A stretch of 37,028 nucleotides of DNA from a virus. The position numbers and the translations under genes were made by a program. The stretch spans positions 1-37,028 of the IMG/VR virus record IMGVR_UViG_3300017527_000054. One strand, 5' to 3'. The notes beneath the pieces are model-generated. The model had not been told where the DNA came from and did not search any database. It saw only the letters and a list, made by a program, of their open reading frames with translations. Every line of letters starts with the position of its first letter. The first letter of the stretch is position 1. Shown one piece after another: positions 20,848-29,107 of the stretch.

Positions 20848-21593
20848 TTTATTTTGGCTGTCCAACACACATCATCACCTGCATTATCACTACCACAATA
20901 AATAAACTGATCTGCCTTTAAATCAACTGATAAATGTGTAGGTGATTTGTTGCCATAAGTAGCACTTGGCACAGATGTGTTCTTGAATGCCCACCTTATT
21001 GTTCCATCTTCATTTTCTTTAGTTACAACTAGAGTGTAATCACTTTTCGGCACACTACCTGATTGTGGCACTTGATACCAAGTATCTGCACTTGCTAGTG
21101 CAACTGTTCCTGCTGTTCCTGCTCCACCTAGTCCAAACAATTTTAGCACCTGTATCTTTGCATTAACTACTGCCCTTTTAATATTAGATTTTGTTACCCT
21201 GACAGATTGCTGAAACTTGGCAATCCTGTTTGTAGGTGTAACCCTGACAGTAAGAGGTGTTATCACAAACCTGGTAACCTTATACCCCTTACCTGGAACT
21301 GTATATTCTACAATTGCTAGTTGCCCATCTAAGACAACTACTCTATACGCTTTGTTTAGTGTTGGATCAAGAACATATACTATATCATCCCTGGGTGTTG
21401 AAACAGAGATGATGGCTAACTCAGCATCATCAATAAATAACTGATAGTAAGTTCCTGCATTTATATCATCTTCAAATATTGGCTCATCACTTGCAGTATC
21501 AGCAGTTGCTTCAAAATAAAGCTGTTCATCATCAACCTTGAGTGCATAATTCTGTGCTGTGGTTCTATCCGTAACAATATATTGACTAGCCAT
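20844..21593 (-). CDS. beta-rich structural hypothetical protein
   Basis: The protein has 249 residues: MASQYIVTDRTTAQNYALKVDDEQLYFEATADTASDEPIFEDDINAGTYYQLFID. Repeated beta strands (VYVLDPTLNKAYRVVVLDGQLAIVEY), a basic middle (RVTKSNIKRAVVNAKIQVLKLFGLGG) and a C-terminal WYQVPQSGSV...CWTAKIK follow. It looks like a virion surface or fibre component. No family is recognised and it has no signal peptide, unlike its two neighbours upstream. Confidence 0.6.
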   Translation of the reverse strand: MASQYIVTDRTTAQNYALKVDDEQLYFEATADTASDEPIFEDDINAGTYYQLFIDDAELAIISVSTPRDDIVYVLDPTLNKAYRVVVLDGQLAIVEYTVPGKGYKVTRFVITPLTVRVTPTNRIAKFQQSVRVTKSNIKRAVVNAKIQVLKLFGLGGAGTAGTVALASADTWYQVPQSGSVPKSDYTLVVTKENEDGTIRWAFKNTSVPSATYGNKSPTHLSVDLKADQFIYCGSDNAGDDVCWTAKIK

Positions 21594-21594
21594 A

Positions 21595-22146
21595 TTATTT
21601 CCGTTGATATTGCCAAATAGTATGATCTCTGCCCAATGCTACACTCACACATGGGAATGTATAATCACCACCATCTGTGTTAAGGCAAGGCACTTCTTCA
21701 AAATTAGCACTTCCCTGCCATGACTGCCAATCATCTAATGCTTTCTCAAACTCAGGAACATCCATCAACTGCACAGCAAAATAAGCACCACTACCATCAC
21801 CGCTTGACACAGCACTAGCGAATCTATCAGCACTCACCTTGACACCGTTAGAATAATACTGCACAGGTTGGGGTAAACTGCCACTATGATCCTGAATGAA
21901 TGCTCTCCATTCCTCAATGCCATACTGCCCATCTGAGGTAAACCATACCTTGCCACCCTCTACCCAACTTGCAGGGTTGGGGAAGTATTGCAGGGATTTA
22001 GTGAAATTAACCTTAGTGATCGTGCTTTCCTTTACTGCCACATAATCAGTATTGAAATCCAAGTCCTTAGTCATCAGTTCTGGAATACACCCTATACACA
22101 TCACTAAGATAATCCATATTGCCATAAGTAATAGTTTCTTACTCAC
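21595..22146 (-). CDS. putative lipoprotein of the accessory virion block
   Basis: The protein has 183 residues from a GTG with GGGGGTG upstream. The N-terminus KKLLLMAIWIILVMCIGCIPELM is an export signal. CIGC resembles a lipobox with Cys20 (counting the GTG as residue 1) as acceptor, though Cys at -3 is unusual. The mature part has SWVEGGKVWFTSDGQYGIEEWRAFIQDH, VKVSADRFASAVSSGDGSGAYFAVQLMDVPEFEKALDDWQ and two Cys near the end that could form a disulfide (VPCLNTDGGDYTFPCV). Its function is unknown. An exported phage protein made with virion genes may act at the envelope. Confidence 0.6.
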   Translation of the reverse strand: MSKKLLLMAIWIILVMCIGCIPELMTKDLDFNTDYVAVKESTITKVNFTKSLQYFPNPASWVEGGKVWFTSDGQYGIEEWRAFIQDHSGSLPQPVQYYSNGVKVSADRFASAVSSGDGSGAYFAVQLMDVPEFEKALDDWQSWQGSANFEEVPCLNTDGGDYTFPCVSVALGRDHTIWQYQRK

Positions 22147-22160
22147 TATTGCACCCCCTA

Positions 22161-22514
22161 TTAAATACCAAGTTTGATCTTTACTGCATTTGTAATAGTG
22201 GTTTTAATATTACTGCCATTGTTGATAGCAGTTACTAGCTGTGTAAACTCTGTAGATGTTTCATCTTCAGGTGTGTCAGGGTCATCTGCAACATTCATAA
22301 AAATCACCGTAACACTACCCCCAACAGGATCACCATTAGAATCAACCTTGCGGTAAGTAACCTCACAGGTTTTGGTGAACACCAAGAACCTTACTGTATC
22401 AAGTTTCCACACAGCCACATCAGGTTTAACTTCTGCCTTTGTGATGTCGCCATCAGCCGCATAGGCAACTGTGTAAAAAATGCACAATGCTAATGTTAGT
22501 AATAGTTTCTTCAT
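22161..22514 (-). CDS. secreted hypothetical protein
   Basis: The protein has 117 residues with a clear Sec signal peptide: KK, LLLTLALCIFYTVAYA, cleavage at AYA|AD near residue 19. The mature part is beta-rich and polar: VKPDVAVWKLDTVRFLVFTKTCEVTYRKVDSNGDPVGGSVTVIFMNV. A Pro/Asp/Glu stretch (DDPDTPEDETST) and a helical end follow. No family is recognised. It has AAAAGGGGGAGAG before the ATG. Confidence 0.65.
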   Translation of the reverse strand: MKKLLLTLALCIFYTVAYAADGDITKAEVKPDVAVWKLDTVRFLVFTKTCEVTYRKVDSNGDPVGGSVTVIFMNVADDPDTPEDETSTEFTQLVTAINNGSNIKTTITNAVKIKLGI

Positions 22515-22525
22515 CTCTCCCCCTT

Positions 22526-24919
22526 TTAGTTAGCGGCACATACCGCACAGATCGCTATTGAGTTATCCTCACCTATTTCAGTTCCGGCATCACAGGTTCC
22601 GTCATCATCTACTGTGAGAATACAGTTATTGTTTGCTCCGACAAGTGTTATGGCATCAAGAATCTTAACTGTTCCACTCCCGACATCAATCACTCCATCA
22701 GTAACATTGTGAGTTAAAGAAATCCATTCATCATTAGCAGTATTGGGTGGAGTAGCAGATTGAACATAAAGGGTGGGATCTGTTGCCAATGGATGATCGT
22801 AATCTTGGTCTATACCTGCTATATCACCTATGATAAAATGATTTCCGGCATTATCGTGTGGTGTAAATGTTGTCTGGATAAAATCCTTGTCGCTTTTCCA
22901 CCTGACCATTGTTGTTCCTTCATCCATAAGATATATAGCGGCATTACTAACACTAAGTTTCAATTCACTACCTACACCTGTTTGAATAACTGCATTTTGT
23001 TGGTCATGATACATCTCGATGTAGTCATCAGCGTTAGTATCATCAGCAGAGTATATCCTTAACGTAGGATCAGTTGCAGAAGTGTTGGGTATCCTATCAT
23101 CATCTGCTTCATCGCCTACATTCATCAAACTTATATAATTAGTGCCTGACTCTAGAACACCAGTTCCTACATCATCTGCATCTCCATTGTGGGTAAGACC
23201 CATATATTGAATATTGGATGTATCTGGGTCAAGGTCAGAGTGTATATAGAGAGTAGGATTAGTCTGAGTAGCATGGTCGTGGTCTTTACCTGCACCCCAA
23301 TGACTTATAACATACTGATTTCCTGTTTCATCTTTTAACTGCCATATAAACTGATAGAAAGTAGTGTTATCATAGGAGAAATTAACTCCTGCTGTTCCAT
23401 TCCGTAGAAAAGCAACAGAACCCCATCCAGAATCATATATTATCCCTTCTGGAGCATCAAACTGTAAATCTCCTGCTCCTGATACAATCTGTGCATCAGT
23501 CTGGTCATGATACATCTCAATGTAGTCTGTGGATACACCTTCATCGGCAGAATACACTCTTAGATGTGGATCAGTATCACTCACATCAGGAACTCTAGTA
23601 TCTCCTTCTTCTTGCAAAATAAAATCGCCATCATTTCTTAATGCGATTTCATCTTCCATCCAAGTAAGCAATCCGTTGCTAGTAGTGGCATCAAACATTA
23701 AATAAAAATCAGTATTCCCCCCGTAACCTATTCTTGTACTCCGGTCAAAAATAAAAGCATCCTGTCCTGCGTTATAGTATATGTTCCCATCTGTGCCATT
23801 ATCAATATTAAAAACTATAGACGGAAGTGGTGTCGGACTACCCCCAGTTCCACTTCCAAGTGTAAGCCCATGTCTATTAAATTCTCCAATTTCAAGAGGT
23901 GCAATTACATTATCGTAGTAAATAGTAACATCGTCTGGGTGGTTGTTCTGAGCACCAAAATATATTCTGTTTACTCCATAAGTTCCATAAGTATTACCAC
24001 TAAAATTTGTTTTTAAGGTTAATGCGTCTGCCCCTTCTGCAATCCACCATTTAAAGTACCCATCTGTGGGATGACGATAATAACTCATTTTTATATGATA
24101 CCAAGTACCAGTAGTTACATTTGTTTCGTCTTGATTTGTTATTAAGGTATCTGAACCATTTGTATAAGCACCACCGATTTTTAATTGCCCCCCGTCATCT
24201 CTCAGCCGTATGCTTGATAAAACACCAGCACCTATTGTGTTTTGTGCGTTTATTAATCGCATTACTGTTATTGATGTTACATCATCGAGATAAACCATAG
24301 CTTCCATAGTAACAGAATCAATCTCATCTGTAAATTGTCTATGGGCTAATACCTCTGTCAATCCTGCACTATCAGGAACTACATCAGCTTTAACACCGTA
24401 ACTTCCGGCATAAGGTGTTGTTCCAGATATTGCGATTGTAGAACTTTGGTGTGTTTCAGTATGCCATAAATTTAAAGAGTTTTGTTCAAAGTCATCGGTG
24501 GGGTTTATAATAATGCCAAGTGTGTCTACATCTGTTCCAGAATTAATTGTTACCTTATCTGATATTGATTCAAAATCCAATGTTAGATTCTCGTTATTAC
24601 TCCCACTTGTTCCCCCTAATGTTAAAGTACCCGAATCAGCTAATATCGCATTACCTGAAACCGCTTCCCACTCACCTGCTGTATCACACTCACCGGCACT
24701 AGGCACACACTTATAGAACTGATCTAATGTAGTGTCATAACAGAGATGCCTTGCTTTCCCATCTGTCAAAGCATCACAATCGGCACTCTGCCTATATATC
24801 CACAGATATGTTTGGGCATTAGCAACTGCCGCCAACCACATTAGGAATATGAACATTACTATTGATATGAGTATCGGTAATATAGTTTGAACCAGGAAAT
24901 CTCTAGCATTAAATCTCAT
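22526..24919 (-). CDS. large secreted-looking repeat protein with LamG-like domain
   Basis: The protein has 797 residues. Residues 8-35 are a long hydrophobic segment ending AVANA|Q, a Sec signal or anchor. Cys-rich linker CDALTDGKARHLCYD...CVPSAGEC follows. Residues of about 140-345 look like a concanavalin/LamG-type jelly roll (TPYAGSYGVKADV, FTDEIDSVTMEAMVYL, GTWYHIKMSYY, VTIYYDNVI). Two tandem repeats of about 165 residues start near 447 and 616, each with DPxLRxYSAD, DYIEMYHDQ, DPTLYxxS and LTHN. The C-terminus has four more Cys. It is probably a fibre or surface-acting adhesin; the signal peptide is odd for a virion protein. Confidence 0.65.
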   Translation of the reverse strand: MRFNARDFLVQTILPILISIVMFIFLMWLAAVANAQTYLWIYRQSADCDALTDGKARHLCYDTTLDQFYKCVPSAGECDTAGEWEAVSGNAILADSGTLTLGGTSGSNNENLTLDFESISDKVTINSGTDVDTLGIIINPTDDFEQNSLNLWHTETHQSSTIAISGTTPYAGSYGVKADVVPDSAGLTEVLAHRQFTDEIDSVTMEAMVYLDDVTSITVMRLINAQNTIGAGVLSSIRLRDDGGQLKIGGAYTNGSDTLITNQDETNVTTGTWYHIKMSYYRHPTDGYFKWWIAEGADALTLKTNFSGNTYGTYGVNRIYFGAQNNHPDDVTIYYDNVIAPLEIGEFNRHGLTLGSGTGGSPTPLPSIVFNIDNGTDGNIYYNAGQDAFIFDRSTRIGYGGNTDFYLMFDATTSNGLLTWMEDEIALRNDGDFILQEEGDTRVPDVSDTDPHLRVYSADEGVSTDYIEMYHDQTDAQIVSGAGDLQFDAPEGIIYDSGWGSVAFLRNGTAGVNFSYDNTTFYQFIWQLKDETGNQYVISHWGAGKDHDHATQTNPTLYIHSDLDPDTSNIQYMGLTHNGDADDVGTGVLESGTNYISLMNVGDEADDDRIPNTSATDPTLRIYSADDTNADDYIEMYHDQQNAVIQTGVGSELKLSVSNAAIYLMDEGTTMVRWKSDKDFIQTTFTPHDNAGNHFIIGDIAGIDQDYDHPLATDPTLYVQSATPPNTANDEWISLTHNVTDGVIDVGSGTVKILDAITLVGANNNCILTVDDDGTCDAGTEIGEDNSIAICAVCAAN

Positions 24920-25305
24920 TTTAACCTCTTAATTGTATTTGTATTGGCACTAAACCCTAACTCCCTCAAGCATCTACCTCTGCATTGATACTTGCATATA
25001 GGATTCTTGGGATCATAGATATGTTCAATCACATATGCTTTTGAAACTGATGGCTGATAGTAACTGTTGAAGTCCTGCACCTTATTCCCATGCCTGTCCT
25101 TGACACTAAGCCACCTTCTCATCCTTAGATTGAATCTGGCATTGTAGTAGTCAATTTGTTTCTGGTTAAGGTGCTTTGTAAGGGGATTCAGCTTGAGTTT
25201 ATATGGCTGATGCCCTTCTTTCAGCACATAGTTTCTTGGGCATTTGATCTTGCCAAATACAGCAACACCCTTCTGACTCTCATTCCACTCCTTTAGCAGA
25301 ACCAC
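24916..25305 (-). CDS. basic hypothetical protein with C-terminal Cys motif
   Basis: The protein has 129 residues from a GTG at 25305 overlapping the previous gene by 26 bases. It is basic (NQKQIDYYNARFNLRMRRWLSVKDRHGNK) and ends with a Cys cluster, CKYQCRGRCLRELG. No family is recognised. Its place is two genes after the major capsid protein. Possible roles are a capsid-associated or DNA-binding protein. The following gene starts with an ATGA overlap. Confidence 0.55.
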   Translation of the reverse strand: MVLLKEWNESQKGVAVFGKIKCPRNYVLKEGHQPYKLKLNPLTKHLNQKQIDYYNARFNLRMRRWLSVKDRHGNKVQDFNSYYQPSVSKAYVIEHIYDPKNPICKYQCRGRCLRELGFSANTNTIKRLK

Positions 25306-25735
25306 GCTTCCCCCTAGATTTCTTAGTTTTACCTAACTCATCAGCAACAACTTTGCCTGTTGCATCAGCTATGGTTTGTGCCATTTCAATAATATCTTTC
25401 TTTTTGGATTGCTTATGCCTTGCTATTCTCTGATCTTTCCATACCTTGTGTAGTTTCTTGTATTTGTCAGTTTGCTTATATGCATCAATTTGGGCATCTG
25501 TCCTCTTATCAAGATATAACTCAATTCCCTTCTTCATCCACCGCCTCATAGTATTCTCAGCATTCATTACTGTCATAGGGCCAATCTTCTTATTGAGTGA
25601 TGTCCATAGAGTAACTAGTTTATGATCCTGAAACTCCTTCATTGGTATAGTAACACCACCTGCACCATGTTTGCTCTTGAGTGAGTCAATCTTCATTAAC
25701 TCTTGTTCAAAATCTGATCTGTTCTCATTTACCAT
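25280..25735 (-). CDS. basic helical hypothetical protein after the major capsid gene
   Basis: The protein has 151 residues, strongly basic. It has helical N-terminal and central parts (FEQELMKIDSLKSKHGAGGVTIPMKEFQDHKLVTLWTSLNKKIG) and a Lys-rich C-terminus (HKQSKKKDIIEMAQTIADATGKVVADELGKTKKSRGKRGSAKG). The ATG has GGAGAGGG upstream. It is the first gene after the probable terminator behind the capsid gene. DNA or nucleoid binding is suggested by charge only. Confidence 0.6.
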   Translation of the reverse strand: MVNENRSDFEQELMKIDSLKSKHGAGGVTIPMKEFQDHKLVTLWTSLNKKIGPMTVMNAENTMRRWMKKGIELYLDKRTDAQIDAYKQTDKYKKLHKVWKDQRIARHKQSKKKDIIEMAQTIADATGKVVADELGKTKKSRGKRGSAKGVE

Positions 25736-25798
25736 GATTCCCTCTCCTATTCCCCAGGGGGATGCTGTTAAACACCCCCCTAAGTGTGATTTTACATA

Positions 25799-25821
25799 AA
25801 AGAACTTAACATTGGTTAAGT
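25799..25821 (-). terminator. weak hairpin after the major capsid gene
   Basis: On the minus strand ACTTAAC-CAAT-GTTAAGT forms a 7-bp AT-rich stem (25821-25804) that includes the capsid stop codon. TCTTTTATG follows. It may be a partial terminator that raises capsid output relative to downstream genes. The remaining intergenic bases to 25736 hold only G/C runs (CTTAGGGGGGTG, CCCCCTGGGGA) of unknown use; no convincing promoter was found there. Confidence 0.4.
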
Positions 25822-26727
25822 AATTTCATTAAATTGCATCTCATTGGCATGTTTGTTTCTGAGGATTGCTTCACCCCAAAAACCTGTTCCTGTGATTTGA
25901 TCACCAATCTCACCAACAATAACTCTGTCAACTTCCATCTTGATGCCTTGCTTCTCAACATACTTAATTGCATCTCTTGAGAAAGCCGCACCTGATGCAT
26001 TGTTAGATGATACTGCCACATTGTTGTCTATATAAACATCGAAACCAAGTATCCTACCTGTGAAGCCATTTCGGGCAATGTCCTCTTGGACAGAACCTAA
26101 TGCTTCTGATTGAATCTTGCCTGATGTAGTTTCCATCAATGTGATGATACCTACTGTTCCCCAGAACTGTCCTGGTGTAACTACCAAGTTGTAAGGTAAA
26201 GGTGCAATACCTGCCCTTAACTCCTTGTATGCCGCATAAAGATCAGCAACTACAATGTCCTCATTTGCATCACCTTGATTCGGTGTAAAACTAGCAAACA
26301 ATGTTGCAAGATCTAAATCTCGCCTTACTGCTAAACATTGTCCGATTAACTGACCTGCCGCAACTGCTAGATCACTAACAGAACCCATAACAGCTAATGG
26401 CTTGAGCAACACAGTCGCACCATGAGCACCGACTGTTGCTTGGCTAGGTGATGTTTCATCACTACCACTTGTGTCAAGTGCCTGGTTAGCTAAGTTGCTG
26501 TCTGTTTCAGAGGTCAATCTTGTAATGAACGGAGTATCATGCACAATACCAGGGCCAGGGAATGCTACATTCCTAACCAATGGCTTGATAATATCTCCAT
26601 CATCCAATTCAAGTAAACATGCTTCAACAACTGTAGGGATAGCTTCTTCCATAGTTGTTGTAGTAGTTTCATTTGCCATACCCTTATTGCTTTGTAACTT
26701 TTGGATCAATCTTAAAAACCAATTCAT
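25816..26727 (-). CDS. major capsid protein (HK97 fold)
   Basis: The protein has 303 residues. The ATG at 26727 has AGGAGA at good spacing; an internal ATG at residue 17 (MANETTTTTMEEA) is a second possible start. The core shows VGAHGATVLLKPLAVMGSVSDLAV, VADLYAAYKELRAGIAPLPYNLVVTPGQFW, GFTGRILGFDVYIDNNV and EVDRVIVGEIGDQITGTGFWGEAIL, the layout of HK97-fold coat proteins. It lies directly after portal and scaffold. It assembles the icosahedral head. Confidence 0.85.
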   Translation of the reverse strand: MNWFLRLIQKLQSNKGMANETTTTTMEEAIPTVVEACLLELDDGDIIKPLVRNVAFPGPGIVHDTPFITRLTSETDSNLANQALDTSGSDETSPSQATVGAHGATVLLKPLAVMGSVSDLAVAAGQLIGQCLAVRRDLDLATLFASFTPNQGDANEDIVVADLYAAYKELRAGIAPLPYNLVVTPGQFWGTVGIITLMETTSGKIQSEALGSVQEDIARNGFTGRILGFDVYIDNNVAVSSNNASGAAFSRDAIKYVEKQGIKMEVDRVIVGEIGDQITGTGFWGEAILRNKHANEMQFNEIT

Positions 26728-26754
26728 TTGTTTAATTCTCCTTTCTTCAGTATT

Positions 26755-27528
26755 TCAAAGGATAGCATTTATGCCTTTCTCAGCTTGTTTTGCTGAAATT
26801 CTCGCTTTGATTTCAATGACCTTCTGCCTGTTGCCACTTCTCATAGCGGCTTCCAGTTCTCTGGCATCCTTCATAGGATCATCAGAGCCAATCTGCCCAC
26901 CTGTTCCACCTGTGGCAGGTGGTGAGCCACTTCCCCCATGTCCTGTTGATTTGACAAGGTATTGTCTATCTTTCAAAAATGCCTTCACCCCTTCCTCTAC
27001 GGAAAGTAAATCCTCTACTCCACTAGCATTCTTGCCTTTGATCTTGACAATTCCTTTGTCATCTATTTGGGCAAGTGATTTGACTAACTGAACAGCATCT
27101 AAATAACCGTTCTGTTTAGAAATCTCTGCTGTGAGAGAATGAGTAATCTGCATATCCTTGATCGTGGTGTTATGCTTATCAATCAATCCCTTATATTCGT
27201 TCTCTTTAGTTGACCAACCTTCTTTCAACTTATCATACTCTTTTGCTTCCTCTAGCTTGGCTTGTTTCTTGCTTTCTTCATCAACTTGGTATTTCTGCAA
27301 CTGATCTTGAAGTATCTTGACCTGCTCTTGAGTAGCCATTAAATCAGTTTGCATACCCTTCTTGTTCTCAGCCATCATGTGATTCACTTGATCTTGTGTG
27401 AATGATTTAGTTTCTGTGGGTGAGGGTGGCGATGCAGGATCACCACCTGCTTCACCCCTTTCACCTAAATTCAAGATAGCTAACATACCAAGATTGGATA
27501 ATACTGCTAAACAAAATAATCTAAACAT
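26755..27528 (-). CDS. scaffolding protein with hydrophobic N-terminus
   Basis: The protein has 257 residues from the ATG at 27528, with GGGGGG at good spacing and an 8-base overlap with the portal stop. The long central coiled coil (FTQDQVNHMMAENKKGMQTDLMATQEQVKILQDQLQKYQ), acidic/basic alternation and Gly-rich linker (GHGGSGSPPATGGTGG) before a C-terminal helix RQKVIEIKARISAKQAEKG are typical of capsid scaffolds. The N-terminus MFRLFCLAVLSNLGMLAILNLGE is signal-like, which is unusual. It would direct head assembly and then leave the shell. Confidence 0.75.
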   Translation of the reverse strand: MFRLFCLAVLSNLGMLAILNLGERGEAGGDPASPPSPTETKSFTQDQVNHMMAENKKGMQTDLMATQEQVKILQDQLQKYQVDEESKKQAKLEEAKEYDKLKEGWSTKENEYKGLIDKHNTTIKDMQITHSLTAEISKQNGYLDAVQLVKSLAQIDDKGIVKIKGKNASGVEDLLSVEEGVKAFLKDRQYLVKSTGHGGSGSPPATGGTGGQIGSDDPMKDARELEAAMRSGNRQKVIEIKARISAKQAEKGINAIL

Positions 27529-29095
27529 TAAAACCCCCCTTTTTCTCACCCTGTTGGGTAACAGTTTTCTTTCTTAAACCTAATCTATCAAAAAGCCGAT
27601 TGCCACCACCATTACCATTACCGCCACTTAACTTATCTTCACCTGTGGATTCCATGTCGGCTACTAATTCATCAATTTCCTCATCCGGCTTTCTTGGGAA
27701 CTTCTTTTTAATAACTGCCTTCTTAACTTCCTGATTCACCATATTCCCAAGTCCTAGCATAAGCATCTTCTTGGCTTCCTCAAGGTCATCATCTAGCTTC
27801 TGGATACTGAACTCATTAGGATACACCACATGACCTTCAAACTCCTTACCTTCCCACTTAGAGAACATCTGCCACATCTTCATCTCACCATCTTCATAGT
27901 TCTGTGATTTCTTGGATAAGGCAGAGTTGGTTTGGTTGAAATCCCATGCCTTGCTTGTGCCACTCTGATTTACTGCTGTTTGCCCTTTAGATGCCATACT
28001 CCCACTCTCTAGCTTGGCTAACTGAAACATCTTTTCAACTTGCCTCTCAATCTGATCCATAATCACCCTTGCATTGTCAGCAGGTGGAGAAACATACTGA
28101 GGTGCATTGTGTCCTTCAGGATAGATCAACCCTTTATTTGTGCCAACCTCTGTTTCCTGGTAACTAGCTGATTTACCCTGTAATGCCAAGAATGAGAATG
28201 TTTGATTCCTTGTGATTTCCTGTAACTCAGAACATAGATTATACACATCCCTTGCTACAAAGGAAATATCAGCAATAGCACTAACTCCTAAGAAATTCTT
28301 TACCTTCTTACTTGGCTTGTCCTTAACACAAACAATAGGCACTTCTTTGAGTTGATGTGTGCCTTCTGCTATCTGTTCATAATCAGTATTAAACACCATC
28401 CATCCTTCTCTTGTCCACAACCTATAAGTTGTATTCATGGGATTCTCTTTATCATAATTCTCCCAATTCGTATTCCCATCCTGCACATCTTTGAGAAGCA
28501 CCCAATATGGCTTACCAAACTGGTCTAAACTCCAGTTCATTACCATCTGTGGATGATACTGCACAAAGTAAGGGAATTGGTCATTGACTACCCTCTGCTG
28601 TAAATTCAACTCACCCTGGTTCTGTGGCATATCCACCAACACAAATGAATGACCATAGATTTGTGAGAGGTCGGCAGATGACCTTCTGAACTCATCTATG
28701 CTAGAACCCATCCTGTCCACATTCTCCTCACGCTTCTCAACAGTATCCTCAATATTCATAAATTCTTCCATGACCGGCTGTTTAAACAAATGGTCTGTGA
28801 ATATGTCAATTATAGGTGCTGTGAAGTTGTAGTAATAACTCATCCTGATCCTCTCAGCGAAATCTTCGTATCGTTCCTTCTTATGCTTGAATAGATTGGT
28901 ATTCTCTGTCCTTGTGTATTTCTTACCCTCAACAACAAGATCAAACGAACCCACATTCTTAATTCTGTCATAAGGCACATTAGCACCTGTATAAGACAAC
29001 CCCCCTTCATAGGTATCCAATAGGAAATTCCAATAGTTCAAGTTCTCCCTGTAGATTGGATGTGGATTCTCGATCATGTCTTTAATGTTAGCCAT
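27521..29095 (-). CDS. portal protein
   Basis: The protein has 524 residues, the usual portal size, directly downstream of the large terminase. Features include an N-terminal NPHPIYRENLNYWNFLLDTYEGG, IIDIFTDHLF, YGHSFVLVDMP, YHPQMVMNWSLDQFGKPYWVLL and a C-terminal acidic region rich in Lys/Glu. It forms the dodecameric ring through which DNA enters and leaves the head. It ends overlapping the scaffold start. Confidence 0.85.
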   Translation of the reverse strand: MANIKDMIENPHPIYRENLNYWNFLLDTYEGGLSYTGANVPYDRIKNVGSFDLVVEGKKYTRTENTNLFKHKKERYEDFAERIRMSYYYNFTAPIIDIFTDHLFKQPVMEEFMNIEDTVEKREENVDRMGSSIDEFRRSSADLSQIYGHSFVLVDMPQNQGELNLQQRVVNDQFPYFVQYHPQMVMNWSLDQFGKPYWVLLKDVQDGNTNWENYDKENPMNTTYRLWTREGWMVFNTDYEQIAEGTHQLKEVPIVCVKDKPSKKVKNFLGVSAIADISFVARDVYNLCSELQEITRNQTFSFLALQGKSASYQETEVGTNKGLIYPEGHNAPQYVSPPADNARVIMDQIERQVEKMFQLAKLESGSMASKGQTAVNQSGTSKAWDFNQTNSALSKKSQNYEDGEMKMWQMFSKWEGKEFEGHVVYPNEFSIQKLDDDLEEAKKMLMLGLGNMVNQEVKKAVIKKKFPRKPDEEIDELVADMESTGEDKLSGGNGNGGGNRLFDRLGLRKKTVTQQGEKKGGFNV

Positions 29096-29107
29096 CTTAA
29101 AATCTCC

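Noticed and set aside
21461-21652. 63-codon minus-strand frame between two accessory block genes
   Set aside because: It overlaps both neighbours almost completely, and its only distinct feature is composition; the neighbours already leave no gap.
25806-26021. 71-codon minus-strand frame inside the major capsid gene
   Set aside because: Shadow frame; the capsid gene reads through the whole stretch.
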